Positions 1 to 9,148 of a stretch of DNA of 47,630 nt are shown here, in pieces. A model generated the notes under the pieces. It was not told the DNA's origin. It saw nothing but the letters and a program-made list of their open reading frames with translations, and made no database searches. The position numbers were made by a program, and so were the translations under genes. The number at the start of each line of letters is the position of its first letter. Positions within the stretch are counted from its first letter, which is position 1. Origin of the DNA: an uncultured Clostridia bacterium (GTDB taxonomy: Bacteria > Bacillota > Clostridia > UBA1381); assembly GCA_944390495.1 (NCBI GenBank), contig CALXQE010000112.1:1-47630 (forward strand), read 5' to 3'.

Positions 1-336
1 CTTGTAAACAACATGGTTGTTGGTGTAACGGATGGTTTCACAAAGGAACTTGAAATCAACGGTGTAGGTTACAGAGCTGCTATGCAGGGTAAAACACTTA
101 ACCTAAGCCTTGGTTATTCACATCCGGTTCTTTACGAAGCAAAGGAAGGTATCACAATTGAAGTACCTGCTCCTAACAAGATTATCGTAAAGGGTGCTAA
201 CAAAGAAGATGTTGGAGCTACTGCAGCTAAGATTAGAGAATTCAGACAGCCTGAACCATACAAGGGTAAGGGTATTAAGTACGTTGATGAAGTAATCAGA
301 CGTAAAGAAGGTAAAGCAGGAGCTAAGAAGAAATAA
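1..336 (+). CDS. rplF: 50S ribosomal protein L6, C-terminal part (start lies before the window)
   Basis: The reading frame is open from the first base and ends with TAA, giving the last 111 residues of L6. L6 sits near the factor-binding region of the large subunit and stabilises the sarcin-ricin area. The recognisable L6 features are the segment [13 protein letters not shown] at the left edge, the repeated [12 protein letters not shown] fold, the [11 protein letters not shown] motif and the lysine-rich tail. The N-terminal L6 repeat is missing only because the window begins inside the gene. rplR follows 18 bases downstream with its own AGGAG site, as in the standard spc operon. Confidence 0.97.
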   Translation, partial: LVNNMVVGVTDGFTKELEINGVGYRAAMQGKTLNLSLGYSHPVLYEAKEGITIEVPAPNKIIVKGANKEDVGATAAKIREFRQPEPYKGKGIKYVDEVIRRKEGKAGAKKK

Positions 337-354
337 TGAAAGGAGTGTTCTTAA

Positions 355-714
355 ATGATTAAGAAGATAGATACAAAGGCGGCAAGAATCAGACGTCATA
401 AGAGAGTAAGAAAGAACATCTCCGGCACGGCGGAGAGACCTCGTCTAAACGTATTCAGAAGTGCTAAACACATATACGCTCAGGTTATCGATGATGTTAA
501 GGGTGTTACACTTGTATCAGCCTCAAGCATGGATAAAGACTTTACAGGTAACGGCGGAAATATCGAAGGTGCAAAGGCAGTAGGCATGAAGGTTGCTGAA
601 AAGGCAGTTGCAGCAGGTATTAAGGCTGTTGTATTTGACAGAGGCGGATATGTATATCACGGCAGAGTTGCTGCTCTTGCAGAAGGTGCAAGAGAAGGCG
701 GCTTAGAATTCTAA
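355..714 (+). CDS. rplR: 50S ribosomal protein L18
   Basis: This 119-residue protein is L18, which binds 5S rRNA and helps attach it to the central protuberance of the large subunit. The basic N-terminus (about residues 10-35, with [15 protein letters not shown]) contacts RNA. The [16 protein letters not shown] segment and the C-terminal [12 protein letters not shown] motif are typical of the family. Length matches bacterial L18. The ATG at 355 follows an AAAGGAG site. It sits between rplF and rpsE in the conserved spc order. Confidence 0.98.
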   Translation: MIKKIDTKAARIRRHKRVRKNISGTAERPRLNVFRSAKHIYAQVIDDVKGVTLVSASSMDKDFTGNGGNIEGAKAVGMKVAEKAVAAGIKAVVFDRGGYVYHGRVAALAEGAREGGLEF

Positions 715-733
715 GATAAGGAGGACGAGTTAG

Positions 734-1237
734 GTGACTGAAAGAATAGACGTAGAAGCTTTAGAGCTTGAAGAAAATGTCGTAGCAATCAACCGTGTTG
801 CTAAAACCGTTAAGGGCGGTAGAACAATGAGATTCAGTGCTTTGGTCGTTGTAGGTGACAAGAACGGTCACGTAGGATACGGTCAGGGTAAGGCTGCTGA
901 AATACCTGATGCAATCAGAAAGGGTATTGAAAGCGCAAAGAAGAATATGATAACTGTTCCTCTTGTAGGCTCAACAATTCCTCACGAGGTTATAGGTATT
1001 GCAGGTGCTGGTAAGGTTCTTTTAAAGCCTGCTGCACAGGGTACCGGAGTTATCGCCGGCGGAGCTGTCCGTGCGGTACTTGAACTTGCAGGTATTAAGG
1101 ATATCAGAACAAAGTGCTTGCGTTCAAATAATAAGAGAAATGTAGTTAGTGCTACTGTACAGGGTTTGTCAGAGCTAAAGCAGGCTGAAGAAGTTGCTAA
1201 GCTTAGAGGCAAGACTGTGGACCAAATCAGAGGTTAA
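734..1237 (+). CDS. rpsE: 30S ribosomal protein S5
   Basis: This 167-residue protein is S5, a small-subunit protein that affects translational accuracy and mRNA helicase activity at the entry tunnel. The N-terminal double-stranded-RNA-binding-like domain contains the GGRTMRF and [10 protein letters not shown] motifs. The C-terminal domain has [19 protein letters not shown], both diagnostic. The start is GTG at 734, with an AAGGAGG site at about 718-724. No better in-frame ATG is present nearby. It lies 19 bases after rplR and 15 bases before rpmD. Confidence 0.98.
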   Translation: MTERIDVEALELEENVVAINRVAKTVKGGRTMRFSALVVVGDKNGHVGYGQGKAAEIPDAIRKGIESAKKNMITVPLVGSTIPHEVIGIAGAGKVLLKPAAQGTGVIAGGAVRAVLELAGIKDIRTKCLRSNNKRNVVSATVQGLSELKQAEEVAKLRGKTVDQIRG

Positions 1238-1252
1238 TAAGGAGGCACAATA

Positions 1253-1432
1253 ATGGCTAAGCTTAAGATTACATTAGTTAGAAGCACAATCGGCAGAAAG
1301 AAAGATCAAATCGCTACTGTTGAAGCTTTAGGACTAAAGAAAATAAGAAGTGTTGTTGAACAGAACGACACACCTCAGATAAGAGGAATGATTAACAAGG
1401 TATCACACCTTGTAACTGTTGAAGAAATCTAA
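1253..1432 (+). CDS. rpmD: 50S ribosomal protein L30
   Basis: This short 59-residue frame encodes L30, a small single-domain protein of the large subunit. It begins [14 protein letters not shown] and contains the family signature ALGLKKI followed by [16 protein letters not shown]. The length is the usual one for bacterial L30. The ATG at 1253 follows an AAGGAGG site at 1239-1245. It sits between rpsE and rplO, as in most bacterial spc operons. Confidence 0.97.
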   Translation: MAKLKITLVRSTIGRKKDQIATVEALGLKKIRSVVEQNDTPQIRGMINKVSHLVTVEEI

Positions 1433-1452
1433 TTGATAAGGAGGTGCAGCAA

Positions 1453-1893
1453 ATGAACTTAAACGAATTACAGCCGGCTGAAGGTTCAAAGTTTACTCGT
1501 AAAAGAGTGGGCAGAGGTATCGGAAGCGGAACAGGTAAGACTTCTGGTAAAGGTCACAAGGGTCAGAACGCAAGAAGCGGCGGTGGCGTAAGACCTGGTT
1601 TTGAAGGTGGTCAGATGCCGCTATACAGAAGACTTCCTAAACGTGGTTTTAAGAATATATTTGCAAAGCAGTATGTTGCTGTTAACGTTGAGGAGCTAAA
1701 TAGACTTGAGGATGGTACAGTAGTTACAGCTGAAGTTCTTAAGGAAAATGGTATAATCAGCAAGACTCTTGATGGTGTTAAGATTCTTGGCAGAGGTGAA
1801 CTTACAAAGAAACTTGAAGTTAAAGTTGCTAAGATGAGTGCATCAGCTAAGGAAAAAATAGAAAAGGCAGGCGGAAAGGCTGAGGTGATGTAA
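1453..1893 (+). CDS. rplO: 50S ribosomal protein L15
   Basis: This is L15, a large-subunit assembly protein of about 146 residues. It shows the glycine- and basic-rich N-terminus ([21 protein letters not shown]), the [18 protein letters not shown] motif and the [12 protein letters not shown] motif near the C-terminus. The start is set at ATG 1453. An in-frame GTG at 1444 is part of the AAGGAGGTG ribosome binding site (1438-1446) and is therefore unlikely to be used. The stop is followed after one base by the secY start, which suggests translational coupling. Confidence 0.97.
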   Translation: MNLNELQPAEGSKFTRKRVGRGIGSGTGKTSGKGHKGQNARSGGGVRPGFEGGQMPLYRRLPKRGFKNIFAKQYVAVNVEELNRLEDGTVVTAEVLKENGIISKTLDGVKILGRGELTKKLEVKVAKMSASAKEKIEKAGGKAEVM

Positions 1894-1894
1894 G

Positions 1895-3211
1895 GTGTTG
1901 CAGACACTAAGAAATGCGTGGAAAATCCCAGACCTTCGTCACAGAATTCTATTTACACTAATGATGCTTGTAGTTTTCAGATTCGGTGCACATATTCCTG
2001 TACCGTATCTGTCAGCTGAAGCAATGCAGCAGTTCCTTGGATCAGGTACTGACTTGTTTAGTTTGTTTGATGTATTTACAGGTGGTGCGTTCTCAAATGC
2101 AACCGTTATGGCAATGGGTGTGTCACCATACATCAACGCATCAATTATTATACAGCTTTTGACCGTTGCAATTCCTTCACTTGAACGACTTGCAAAGGAA
2201 GGTCTTGAAGGCAGAAAGAAGCTTAATAAGATAACAAGATATTTGGGAATAGCGCTTGCTTTTGTACAGGGTGCAGGTCTTTATGTTACTCTTTATAACA
2301 TGGGCAGTGCAATAACAAACCCAAGTGTTCTTACATTCTTCGTAATAGTTCTGACATTTACAGCCGGTACAGCATTTATTATCTGGCTTGGAGAACGTAT
2401 TACAGAAAAGGGACTTGGAAACGGCGTATCACTTATAATCTTCGCCGGTATCGTTTCAAGAATCCCAACAGCAGCTTACAGCTTATATTCAATGAAGCTT
2501 GGAAGCGGCATCACAGTTGGCGGACTTGTATTCGTTGCAGCAGTTGTTGTAGTTGCAGTTGCTGCTATAACATTCGTTGTATTCTTCTCAGATGCAGAAC
2601 GCAGAATTCCTGTTCAGTACGCAAAGCGTGTTGTAGGAAGAAAGATGTACGGCGGACAGAGTACAAATATTCCGATTAAGGTTGCAATGGGCGGCGTTAT
2701 GCCAATCATCTTTGCATCATCAATTATGGCATTCCCTGCAACAATTGTAAGACTTCTTACAGGTGGTAATATGCCAACAAGCGGCACAGGTTATTACATT
2801 CTTGGCTGTCTGTCAGCAGGCTATGCTTCAGAATGGTGGACCAGTGTTGTTTATGCTGTGCTTTATGCACTGCTTATATTGTTCTTCACATATTTCTATT
2901 CTTCAATACAGTTCAATCCTATTGAACTTGCGAATAATATGAAGAAGAGCGGTGGTTATATACCGGGTATAAGACCGGGTAAACCGACAAGTGATTATAT
3001 AGCAAAGATTTCTTCAAGATTAAATCTTGTGGGTGCATTCTTCCTTGCAATTATCGCTATACTGCCAGTAATTATAGGTGCAGTATTCCAGATTAATGCA
3101 CTTCAGATAGGTGGTACATCACTACTTATCATGGAAGGTGTTGCACTTGAAACTGTAAGACAGATTGAATCACAAATGACAATGCGTCATTATAAAGGCT
3201 TTCTTGAGTAA
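1895..3211 (+). CDS. secY: Preprotein translocase subunit SecY
   Basis: SecY forms the protein-conducting channel in the cytoplasmic membrane with SecE and SecG and works with SecA, which is also in this window. The 438-residue protein has about ten hydrophobic segments. It carries family motifs such as GVSPYINASIIIQLL (plug and TM2 region), GLGNGVSLIIFAGI and the cytoplasmic loop ERRIPVQYAKR. The start is GTG 1895 (an adjacent in-frame TTG at 1898 is possible), preceded by GAGGTGAT inside the end of rplO. adk follows after 32 bases. Confidence 0.97.
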   Translation: MLQTLRNAWKIPDLRHRILFTLMMLVVFRFGAHIPVPYLSAEAMQQFLGSGTDLFSLFDVFTGGAFSNATVMAMGVSPYINASIIIQLLTVAIPSLERLAKEGLEGRKKLNKITRYLGIALAFVQGAGLYVTLYNMGSAITNPSVLTFFVIVLTFTAGTAFIIWLGERITEKGLGNGVSLIIFAGIVSRIPTAAYSLYSMKLGSGITVGGLVFVAAVVVVAVAAITFVVFFSDAERRIPVQYAKRVVGRKMYGGQSTNIPIKVAMGGVMPIIFASSIMAFPATIVRLLTGGNMPTSGTGYYILGCLSAGYASEWWTSVVYAVLYALLILFFTYFYSSIQFNPIELANNMKKSGGYIPGIRPGKPTSDYIAKISSRLNLVGAFFLAIIAILPVIIGAVFQINALQIGGTSLLIMEGVALETVRQIESQMTMRHYKGFLE

Positions 3212-3243
3212 TTAAGAAAGAATGAGAAAGGGCGGTATTTAGT

Positions 3244-3882
3244 ATGAATTTGGTTTTAATGGGACCTCCGGGTGCCGGTAAAGGCACACAAGGAGAGATA
3301 CTATCCAAGAGATTGGGTATAGACACAATCTCAACAGGTGTGATGCTGAGAACCGCCATCAAGGAACAGACAGAAGTTGGCAAAATTGCTGAACAGTATA
3401 TTAACGACGGAAAGCTTGTTCCGGATGACGTGATTGTTTCTATTGTAAAAGAAAGATTGTCAAAGCCTGATTGTGCGAATGGGTTTATCCTTGACGGATT
3501 CCCTCGTACAACAGCTCAGGCTGAGGCTTTAACAGAGTCCGGCGTTAAGATTGACAAGGTATTGTCACTTGAAGTAGAGGACGATGTGATAATAGAGCGT
3601 CTTTCCTCAAGACGTGAATGTTCAAAGTGCGGTGCTCCGTACAATGTAATTTCGAACAAACCAAAAACTGAGGGGAAATGTGATAAATGCGGAGGAGATT
3701 TGATTCAGCGTGCTGATGATAATCCTGAAACCATCAAGAATAGACTTGATATTTATCATGAACAAACAGAGCCGATTAAGGAATATTATGAAGAAAGAGG
3801 ACTTCTTGTTACCGCACAAGGTGAGGATAAGCTTGAAGACACAACAAAAAATGTTGCTGCGGCTCTTGGACTTGAGGTGTGA
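3244..3882 (+). CDS. adk: Adenylate kinase, zinc-lid type
   Basis: Adenylate kinase interconverts ATP and AMP with two ADP in the cytoplasm. The P-loop GPPGAGKGT lies at residues 7-15, and the NMP-binding region and DGFPRT motif (84-89) are present. The lid domain holds four cysteines in two CxxC pairs (C126, C129, C146, C149), the structural zinc site typical of Gram-positive enzymes. Length (212) is that of the long form. A strong AAAGGGCGG site precedes ATG 3244. The secY-adk-map order is the classic Firmicutes one. Confidence 0.98.
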   Translation: MNLVLMGPPGAGKGTQGEILSKRLGIDTISTGVMLRTAIKEQTEVGKIAEQYINDGKLVPDDVIVSIVKERLSKPDCANGFILDGFPRTTAQAEALTESGVKIDKVLSLEVEDDVIIERLSSRRECSKCGAPYNVISNKPKTEGKCDKCGGDLIQRADDNPETIKNRLDIYHEQTEPIKEYYEERGLLVTAQGEDKLEDTTKNVAAALGLEV

Positions 3883-3885
3883 TTT

Positions 3886-4632
3886 ATGATAACAATTAAA
3901 TCTGCAAAACAGGTCGAAAAAATGCGTGCGTCGGCAAAGGTTACAAAGGAAGCTCTTGAACTTTTGGAAAAGCATATAAAACCGGGAGTTACAACGGCGC
4001 AGCTTGATAAGCTTGCACATGATTTTATAATTTCAAAGGGTGCAAGACCGAATTTCCTTAATTACAATGGTTTTCCGGGAAGTATTTGTGCATCGATAAA
4101 TGATGAGGTAGTACACGGAACACCAAGCAAAAAGGCTGTACTAAAAGAAGGCGACATTATCAGTATTGATATGGGAGCCGTTCTTGACGGGTGGCACAGT
4201 GACGCAGCAAGGACTTTTGCTGTTGGGAAGATAAGCGAAGAAGCACAAAGGCTTATTGATGTGACACGTGAAAGCTTTTTTGAAGGAATAAAATATTTAA
4301 AGCACGGTGCCAAATTAGGCGATGTTTCGTCAGCCATTCAGAAATATGTTGAAGACAGAGGATTCAGCGTAGTTCGTGATTTGGTAGGACACGGTATAGG
4401 TCAGAACTTGCATGAAGACCCGAGTGTACCGAATTTCGGTAAAGCAGGACATGGAGTTAAACTTGCTCAGGGTATGACGCTTGCTATTGAACCAATGGTT
4501 AATGCAGGTACGTATCATGTGGCAGTTTTAGATGATGATTGGACAGTTGTTACCGATGACGGAAATCTGTCGGCCCACTATGAAAACACCGTATTGATTA
4601 CAAAAGACGGGTGTGAGATTTTAACACTTTAG
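3886..4632 (+). CDS. map: Methionine aminopeptidase, type I
   Basis: This metalloenzyme removes the initiator methionine from nascent proteins after deformylation. The 248-residue protein is a compact type Ia form without an N-terminal extension. The metal-ligand pattern is visible: D in ISIDMGA, D in WHSDAARTF, H in GHGIGQNLHEDP, E in LAIEPM, and the late E in HYENTVLI. The ATG at 3886 lies 3 bases after the adk stop. Its ribosome site, GAGGTGTG, is inside the end of adk, so the two are probably coupled. Confidence 0.97.
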   Translation: MITIKSAKQVEKMRASAKVTKEALELLEKHIKPGVTTAQLDKLAHDFIISKGARPNFLNYNGFPGSICASINDEVVHGTPSKKAVLKEGDIISIDMGAVLDGWHSDAARTFAVGKISEEAQRLIDVTRESFFEGIKYLKHGAKLGDVSSAIQKYVEDRGFSVVRDLVGHGIGQNLHEDPSVPNFGKAGHGVKLAQGMTLAIEPMVNAGTYHVAVLDDDWTVVTDDGNLSAHYENTVLITKDGCEILTL

Positions 4633-4641
4633 GAGTATTGT

Positions 4642-4899
4642 ATGGAAATAGTAGAGGGTTCAATAGTGCGTTCTATTGCAGGACGTGATAAGGGCGATTT
4701 ATTTATAGTTCTTGCAAGAGAAGGTGATTATGCTTATCTTGCAAACGGAGAACTTCGTAAAGTAGATCGTCCTAAAAAGAAAAAGCTCAAGCACTTACAA
4801 GGCAGCACTGCTGTTTCCGACTTTATCAAAAATAAGCTGGAAACTGTGGGGAAAGTTACCAATTCGGAAGTGCGAAAAGCATTGTCGGAATTTAACTAA
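4642..4899 (+). CDS. KOW-domain RNA-binding protein (L14e-like)
   Basis: This 85-residue protein has an N-terminal KOW-type motif ([19 protein letters not shown]) and a lysine-rich stretch [10 protein letters not shown] at about residues 43-53. It belongs to the small KOW/L14e-like family found between map and infA in many Clostridia. The family is presumed to bind RNA or ribosomes from its fold and location; no precise function is known to me. It lies 9 bases after map and 34 bases before infA, and is clearly part of the ribosomal operon. Confidence 0.9.
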   Translation: MEIVEGSIVRSIAGRDKGDLFIVLAREGDYAYLANGELRKVDRPKKKKLKHLQGSTAVSDFIKNKLETVGKVTNSEVRKALSEFN

Positions 4900-4933
4900 G
4901 GTTTCTTTGAAAGCACGAAATGGAGGAGTTAAC

Positions 4934-5152
4934 GTGGCTAAAGAAGATGTATTGGAATTGGAAGGTACTGTTGTAGAAAACCTGCCAAACGCAATGTTTA
5001 AAGTAGAGCTTGAAAATGGGCACCAGGTTTTGGCACATATTTCAGGCAAGCTGAGAATGAATTTCATTAAGATTTTGCCGGGTGACAAGGTTACTCTTGA
5101 AATGAGTCCTTATGACTTGTCAAGGGGCAGAATTACATGGAGAAGTAAGTAA
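4934..5152 (+). CDS. infA: Translation initiation factor IF-1
   Basis: IF-1 binds the ribosomal A site during initiation. The 72-residue product matches the family length exactly and consists of one OB-fold. Motifs are [41 protein letters not shown] and a C-terminal [10 protein letters not shown]. The start is GTG 4934, preceded by TGGAGGAG at 4921-4928. An in-frame TTG at 4907 would add nine residues not seen in IF-1 and lacks a good ribosome site. rpmJ follows after 36 bases. Confidence 0.97.
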   Translation: MAKEDVLELEGTVVENLPNAMFKVELENGHQVLAHISGKLRMNFIKILPGDKVTLEMSPYDLSRGRITWRSK

Positions 5153-5302
<150 letters not shown>

Positions 5303-5435
5303 TTGATTATTCACAAACTTAATTTGTTTATGACTTGTTCAAGTGCGGCTGACCGTTATTCGGAGCTTGAATGAGTTTTAATACAACACTATATAAATTT
5401 TTTGATGATATCTTTTAATGGAGGTGTAGAAAAGT
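5303..5435 (+). promoter_or_regulatory. rpmJ-rpsM intergenic leader with nested stems (candidate ribosomal-protein leader)
   Basis: The 133-base gap between rpmJ and rpsM is unusually long for this operon. It contains a small stem ACAAA/TTTGT (5313-5327) and an outer stem TTCAAG/CTTGAA (5338-5343 with 5366-5371). The outer stem encloses CGGctgaCCG followed by a second CGG, so the CCG can pair either way or form a pseudoknot. Regulation of alpha-type operons by S4 through a leader structure is known in other bacteria. Assigning this leader to that role is inference, as no family match was made. Confidence 0.35.
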
Positions 5436-5804
5436 ATGGCAAGAATAGCAGGTGTTGACTTACCTAGAGAAAAGAGAGTAGAAATTGGTCTTACCTATAT
5501 TTACGGCATTGGACTAAAGAGCTCACAGAAGATTCTATCTAAGACAGGAATTAATCCTGATACAAGAGTAAAGGATCTTACAGAGGCTGATGTAAGTAAG
5601 CTAAGAGAAGTTATCGATGCTGAATACACAGTTGAAGGTGACCTTAGAAGACAGTTGGCTCTTGACATTAAGAGACTTATGGAAATCGGATGTTACAGAG
5701 GCATCAGACACAGAAGAGGTCTACCAGTTAGAGGTCAGAATACAAAGAACAATGCAAGAACCCGTAAGGGTCCTGCAAGAACAATTGCAGGTAAGAAGAA
5801 ATAA
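5436..5804 (+). CDS. rpsM: 30S ribosomal protein S13
   Basis: S13 sits in the head of the small subunit and contacts the P-site tRNA and inter-subunit bridges. The 122-residue protein starts [21 protein letters not shown], has the IYGIG helix-hairpin-helix-type motif, and ends with the basic [20 protein letters not shown] tail that reaches the tRNA. It is preceded by TGGAGGTG and heads the rpsM-rpsK-rpsD-rpoA-rplQ group. Confidence 0.98.
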   Translation: MARIAGVDLPREKRVEIGLTYIYGIGLKSSQKILSKTGINPDTRVKDLTEADVSKLREVIDAEYTVEGDLRRQLALDIKRLMEIGCYRGIRHRRGLPVRGQNTKNNARTRKGPARTIAGKKK

Positions 5805-5824
5805 TAGAGGAGGGACTAAGCTAA

Positions 5825-6223
5825 ATGGCTAAGGTAGCAAAGAAAACTACACGTACAAGACGTCGTGATAGAAAGAATATCGAAAAAGGCGCGGCTCATA
5901 TCCGCTCTACTTTCAACAATACAATAGTTACAATTACAGATACAGCCGGAAACGCTATATCTTGGGCAAGTGCCGGTGGTTTAGGCTTCCGCGGTTCAAG
6001 AAAGAGCACACCGTTTGCTGCACAAACAGCTGCTGAAACAGCTGCAAAGGCAGCTATGGAACACGGTATGAAGACTGTAGAGGTTTACGTTAAGGGTCCT
6101 GGTGCAGGTAGAGAAGCTGCAATTCGTGCACTTCAAGCAACAGGTCTTGATGTTACAATGATTAAGGACGTAACTCCTATTCCTCATAATGGTTGCAGAC
6201 CACCGAAGAGAAGAAGAGTCTGA
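5825..6223 (+). CDS. rpsK: 30S ribosomal protein S11
   Basis: S11 is a small-subunit platform protein near the mRNA exit and the Shine-Dalgarno helix. The 132 residues show the basic N-terminus, [37 protein letters not shown] and the C-terminal [18 protein letters not shown]. All of these are strong S11 signatures. The ATG at 5825 follows GAGGAGGGA. It is 20 bases after rpsM and 32 before rpsD. Confidence 0.98.
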   Translation: MAKVAKKTTRTRRRDRKNIEKGAAHIRSTFNNTIVTITDTAGNAISWASAGGLGFRGSRKSTPFAAQTAAETAAKAAMEHGMKTVEVYVKGPGAGREAAIRALQATGLDVTMIKDVTPIPHNGCRPPKRRRV

Positions 6224-6255
6224 TTGTGTTATTATTATAAAGGAGGAAAAAGAGC

Positions 6256-6849
6256 ATGGCAATCAACAGACAACCGGTTTTAAAGAGATGCAAAACTTTG
6301 GGCATCAATCCTGCTACAATGGGTATAGATAAGTCATCTAACAGAAACCCGAAGCAGGGAAGAAAAAAGCAGTCTGAATACGGTCTTCAGCTTAATGAAA
6401 AGCAGAAGGTTAAGTTTATATACGGTGTACTTGAGAAACAGTTCAGAAAGTACTATGTAATGGCTACAAAGAGACAGGGCATCACAGGTGAGATGCTTCT
6501 TCAAATTCTTGAGTCAAGACTTGACAACGTTGTTTTCAGATTGGGCTTGGCTAATACAAGACGTGAAGCAAGACAAATTGTAAATCACGGTCATATCACA
6601 GTAAACGGTCAGAAGGTAGACATTCCGTCATACCTTGTAAAGCCGGGTGATGTAGTAGCAGTAAGAGAAAAGAGTAAGAACTCAGTTAGAATAAAGGAAA
6701 TCGTTGAAACAAACGCAAACAGAGTTATTCCTAAGTGGCTTTCAATGGACAAGAACACACTTACAGGTAAAGTTCTTGCATTAGCTACAAGAGAAGACAT
6801 CGATTACGAGGTTGAAGAACATCTTATCGTCGAGCTTTATTCTAAATAA
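6256..6849 (+). CDS. rpsD: 30S ribosomal protein S4
   Basis: S4 is a primary 16S rRNA-binding protein, a fidelity determinant and in many bacteria an autogenous repressor of its operon. The 197-residue protein has the N-terminal domain followed by the S4 RNA-binding module ([30 protein letters not shown], about residues 90-120, shown here only as [13 protein letters not shown]). The [11 protein letters not shown] strand follows. Its place inside the alpha operon differs from B. subtilis, where rpsD is separate, and is usual in Clostridia. The ATG at 6256 follows AAAGGAGGAA. Confidence 0.97.
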   Translation: MAINRQPVLKRCKTLGINPATMGIDKSSNRNPKQGRKKQSEYGLQLNEKQKVKFIYGVLEKQFRKYYVMATKRQGITGEMLLQILESRLDNVVFRLGLANTRREARQIVNHGHITVNGQKVDIPSYLVKPGDVVAVREKSKNSVRIKEIVETNANRVIPKWLSMDKNTLTGKVLALATREDIDYEVEEHLIVELYSK

Positions 6850-6856
6850 TTATATG

Positions 6857-6921
6857 TTACCCTCGGTAAGTGGATATATATATATGTTGTTAAGAGCAGT
6901 TTCGGAGCGACTTTGCTCCGA
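6857..6921 (+). promoter_or_regulatory. Two hairpins between rpsD and rpoA
   Basis: The 104-base gap between rpsD and rpoA carries a short stem TTACC/GGTAA (6857-6869, loop CTC). It also has a perfect seven-pair stem TCGGAGC/GCTCCGA (6902-6908 with 6915-6921, loop GACTTT). Neither is followed by a T-run, so they are not intrinsic terminators. They could be an mRNA processing site, a stabiliser or a site that lowers rpoA expression relative to the ribosomal proteins. The role is inference. Confidence 0.45.
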
Positions 6922-6953
6922 CTCGGCTCAGATTATAAAGGGAGGGTTCTGAA

Positions 6954-7904
6954 ATGATAGAAATGGAAAAGCCTAATATAGAATGCGTTGAGATGAGTGA
7001 AGACGGAAGATATGGCAAATTTGTTGTATCCCCCCTTGAAAGAGGCTATGGTACAACCCTCGGAAACTCGCTTCGCAGAATTTTACTTTCATCTTTGCCC
7101 GGTGCAGCTGCTACATCTATAAAAATTGAAGGTGTTCAGCATGAATTTTCAACAGTACCAGGTGTAACAGAAGATGTTACAGAGATTATTCTTAACATCA
7201 AAAAGCTTGCACTTAAAATACACGGTGATCTTCCAAAGACCGTTTATATTGAAGCAAAGGGTGCTCAGGAAATAACAGCGGGCGACATTAAGCGTGATGA
7301 TGACGTTGAGATATTTAATCCCGACCTTCATATCGCTACACTTAATGAAGATGCAAATCTTTATATTGAGATTACTCTATCAAAGGGCAGAGGCTATGTA
7401 AGTGCTGAAAAGAACAAGCAGGCAATGCAGCCGATAATCGGAGTAATCCCTGTGGATTCTATCTATACTCCTGTAACAAAGGTTAATTATACAGTAGAAA
7501 ACACTCGTGTAGGTCAATATACAGACAGAGAAGAGCTTACTGTTGAGCTTTGGACAAACGGTACTATTAAGCCTGATGAGGCAGTATCGTTAGCTGCGAA
7601 GATAATGAACGACTTGCTTTCATTGTTCGTTGACCTTTCAGATGATGCTAAGAATACTGAAATCATCGTTGAAAAGGAAGAGAACAAGAAGGAAAAAGTT
7701 CTTGAAATGACTATTGAAGAACTTGATTTATCAGTTCGTTCATACAACTGCTTGAAGCGTGCAGGTATCAACACGGTTGAAGATCTTACAAATAAGTCTG
7801 AAGAAGATATGATGAAGGTTAGAAACCTTGGTAGAAAGTCGCTTGAAGAAGTCATAAACAAATTGAATGGTTTAGGTCTTTACCTTAAAAAAGAAGAAGA
7901 TTAA
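6954..7904 (+). CDS. rpoA: DNA-directed RNA polymerase alpha subunit
   Basis: The alpha subunit dimerises to start RNA polymerase assembly and contacts promoter UP elements and activators. The 316-residue protein has an N-terminal assembly domain ([19 protein letters not shown] at about 32-50). A linker rich in E and K around 240-250 leads to the C-terminal DNA-binding domain with two helix-hairpin-helix segments ([12 protein letters not shown] and [12 protein letters not shown]). The ATG at 6954 follows GGGAGGG at 6940-6946. Confidence 0.98.
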   Translation: MIEMEKPNIECVEMSEDGRYGKFVVSPLERGYGTTLGNSLRRILLSSLPGAAATSIKIEGVQHEFSTVPGVTEDVTEIILNIKKLALKIHGDLPKTVYIEAKGAQEITAGDIKRDDDVEIFNPDLHIATLNEDANLYIEITLSKGRGYVSAEKNKQAMQPIIGVIPVDSIYTPVTKVNYTVENTRVGQYTDREELTVELWTNGTIKPDEAVSLAAKIMNDLLSLFVDLSDDAKNTEIIVEKEENKKEKVLEMTIEELDLSVRSYNCLKRAGINTVEDLTNKSEEDMMKVRNLGRKSLEEVINKLNGLGLYLKKEED

Positions 7905-7919
7905 TAGGAGGTAACGGTT

Positions 7920-8264
7920 ATGCCGGGAACAAGAAAGTTAAATCGCCCTACAGACCAAAGAAAAGCTATGCTACGTAATCTTGTAACAAGCTTTTTGGAA
8001 AAGGGCAGAATTGAAACTACTTTAACAAGAGCAAAAGAAACTCAGAGTATGGCAGAAAAGATGATTACTCTTGGTAAGGCAAATACATTGCATTCTCGTC
8101 GTCAGGCATTGGAGTTTATTACAAAAGAGGACGTTGTAACAAAGCTGTTCTCTGAAATCGCTCCGAAGTATGCTGAAAGAAACGGCGGATACACAAGAAT
8201 TTATCAGACAGGTCCTCGTCGTGGTGACAGTGCACCTATGGCAATTCTTGAACTTGTAGACTAA
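7920..8264 (+). CDS. rplQ: 50S ribosomal protein L17
   Basis: L17 lies near the polypeptide exit tunnel. The 114-residue protein begins [20 protein letters not shown] and carries [20 protein letters not shown] and the terminal [22 protein letters not shown], all typical. It is the last gene of the alpha operon and is followed directly by a strong terminator. The ATG at 7920 follows TAGGAGGTAA. Confidence 0.98.
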   Translation: MPGTRKLNRPTDQRKAMLRNLVTSFLEKGRIETTLTRAKETQSMAEKMITLGKANTLHSRRQALEFITKEDVVTKLFSEIAPKYAERNGGYTRIYQTGPRRGDSAPMAILELVD

Positions 8265-8276
8265 TTTTGAACGGAT

Positions 8277-8304
8277 ACCGGAGCGTTATAACGCTCCGGT
8301 TTTT
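8277..8304 (+). terminator. Intrinsic terminator of the alpha operon
   Basis: A perfect 24-base palindrome (arms ACCGGAGCGTTA and TAACGCTCCGGT) begins 13 bases after the rplQ stop and runs into TTTTT. It is GC-rich in an AT-rich background, which makes it a confident end of the long ribosomal transcript. Confidence 0.93.
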
Positions 8305-8329
8305 GACTGTGTTGCAGTCTGGCAGGGAT

Positions 8330-8366
8330 AAGGCAGTGTTTGACTAAAGTCAAACACTGCCTTTTT
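8330..8366 (+). terminator. Second intrinsic terminator after rplQ
   Basis: A 15-pair stem (AAGGCAGTGTTTGAC with its exact complement, loop TAAA) is followed by five T residues. It lies 26 bases after the first terminator and backs it up, insulating the tetR-type gene downstream from ribosomal transcription. Confidence 0.92.
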
Positions 8367-8448
8367 ATATACAGTTGTTTTATTTTATACACTATGATGT
8401 TTTTTAAACAATATTATTTGTTTTATCGTAAATTTATTAAATATCTTA

Positions 8449-8476
8449 TTGACAAAACATATAAATGTGTGATAAT
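8449..8476 (+). promoter_or_regulatory. Housekeeping promoter of the TetR-type gene
   Basis: A consensus -35 box TTGACA (8449-8454) and a -10 box GATAAT (8471-8476) are separated by 16 bases. A TG at 8468-8469 gives an extended -10. The start codon is about 55 bases downstream of the -10 box. Confidence 0.75.
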
Positions 8477-8530
8477 GTTAAATAAAGTATGATGACAGAT
8501 ATATTTTTAATATAATAAGGAGGACAAAAC

Positions 8531-9121
8531 GTGGAAGAAGTTAAGAAGAAAAAAACATACAGAAACTTTAAACGTTCAGAAGATGCTATTATTCGTGCGT
8601 ATGTTGAGCTTATTAACAGCGGTAAAAAGATAACGGTTACGGATATTGTCAGTAGGGCTGACCTAAATAGGAGTACTTTTTATGCACACTTTAAAACAGT
8701 TGATGAAGTAGGCGAGAAAATACAATCTGACATTATAAATGAACTTTTAGGTTCATTTAACGAACATGATTACAGAAATCTTCTTGATAATCCTCATTCT
8801 GCAATGATGCACGTTGCTGAATTTTTAAAACGTGATGAAAAAATGTATAAAACTCTTCTAAATACGAATAAATCAAATCAATTTTTGCGTAAAATGCGTG
8901 ATATTATAATAGATCAGTTTATGTCCGATAGAGTTGTTTTGCCTAATATAAAGGATAAGGATGGACTTGAAACGAATTTAAGAATGTTTATAGGCGGATA
9001 TGTGTCGGTTATACAGGACTGGGCATTGGGAGATATTTCTATTTCCCTTGATAAATGTTCAAAAATAATGGGAGATTCAATTAAACTATTTGTAGAAAAA
9101 AATATGAGTGAAAATAAATAA
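8531..9121 (+). CDS. TetR/AcrR-family transcriptional regulator
   Basis: This 196-residue protein has an N-terminal TetR helix-turn-helix at about residues 12-58 (ITVTDIVSRADLNRSTFYAHF). The all-helical C-terminal ligand and dimer region resembles the TetR_C_8 type (IGGYVSVIQDWALGD). It should act as a dimeric repressor of unknown ligand and target. It stands alone with its own promoter and terminator, and no efflux or metabolic gene is adjacent, so it may be global or autoregulated. The start is GTG 8531 after AAGGAGGA (8517-8524). Confidence 0.88.
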   Translation: MEEVKKKKTYRNFKRSEDAIIRAYVELINSGKKITVTDIVSRADLNRSTFYAHFKTVDEVGEKIQSDIINELLGSFNEHDYRNLLDNPHSAMMHVAEFLKRDEKMYKTLLNTNKSNQFLRKMRDIIIDQFMSDRVVLPNIKDKDGLETNLRMFIGGYVSVIQDWALGDISISLDKCSKIMGDSIKLFVEKNMSENK

Positions 9122-9148
9122 TACGAAAGGCTTTTAGCCTTTCGTATT
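9120..9148. terminator. Bidirectional terminator between convergent genes
   Basis: Two 13-base arms (AATACGAAAGGCT and its complement) with a TTT loop overlap the stop codons of both the TetR gene (plus) and the small minus-strand gene. T-rich sequence follows on both sides, so it can end both transcripts. Confidence 0.8.

Noticed and set aside
4907..4933. Longer IF-1 start at TTG 4907
   Set aside because: IF-1 is 72 residues; the GTG at 4934 with GGAGGAG before it fits, and the extra residues have no counterpart.
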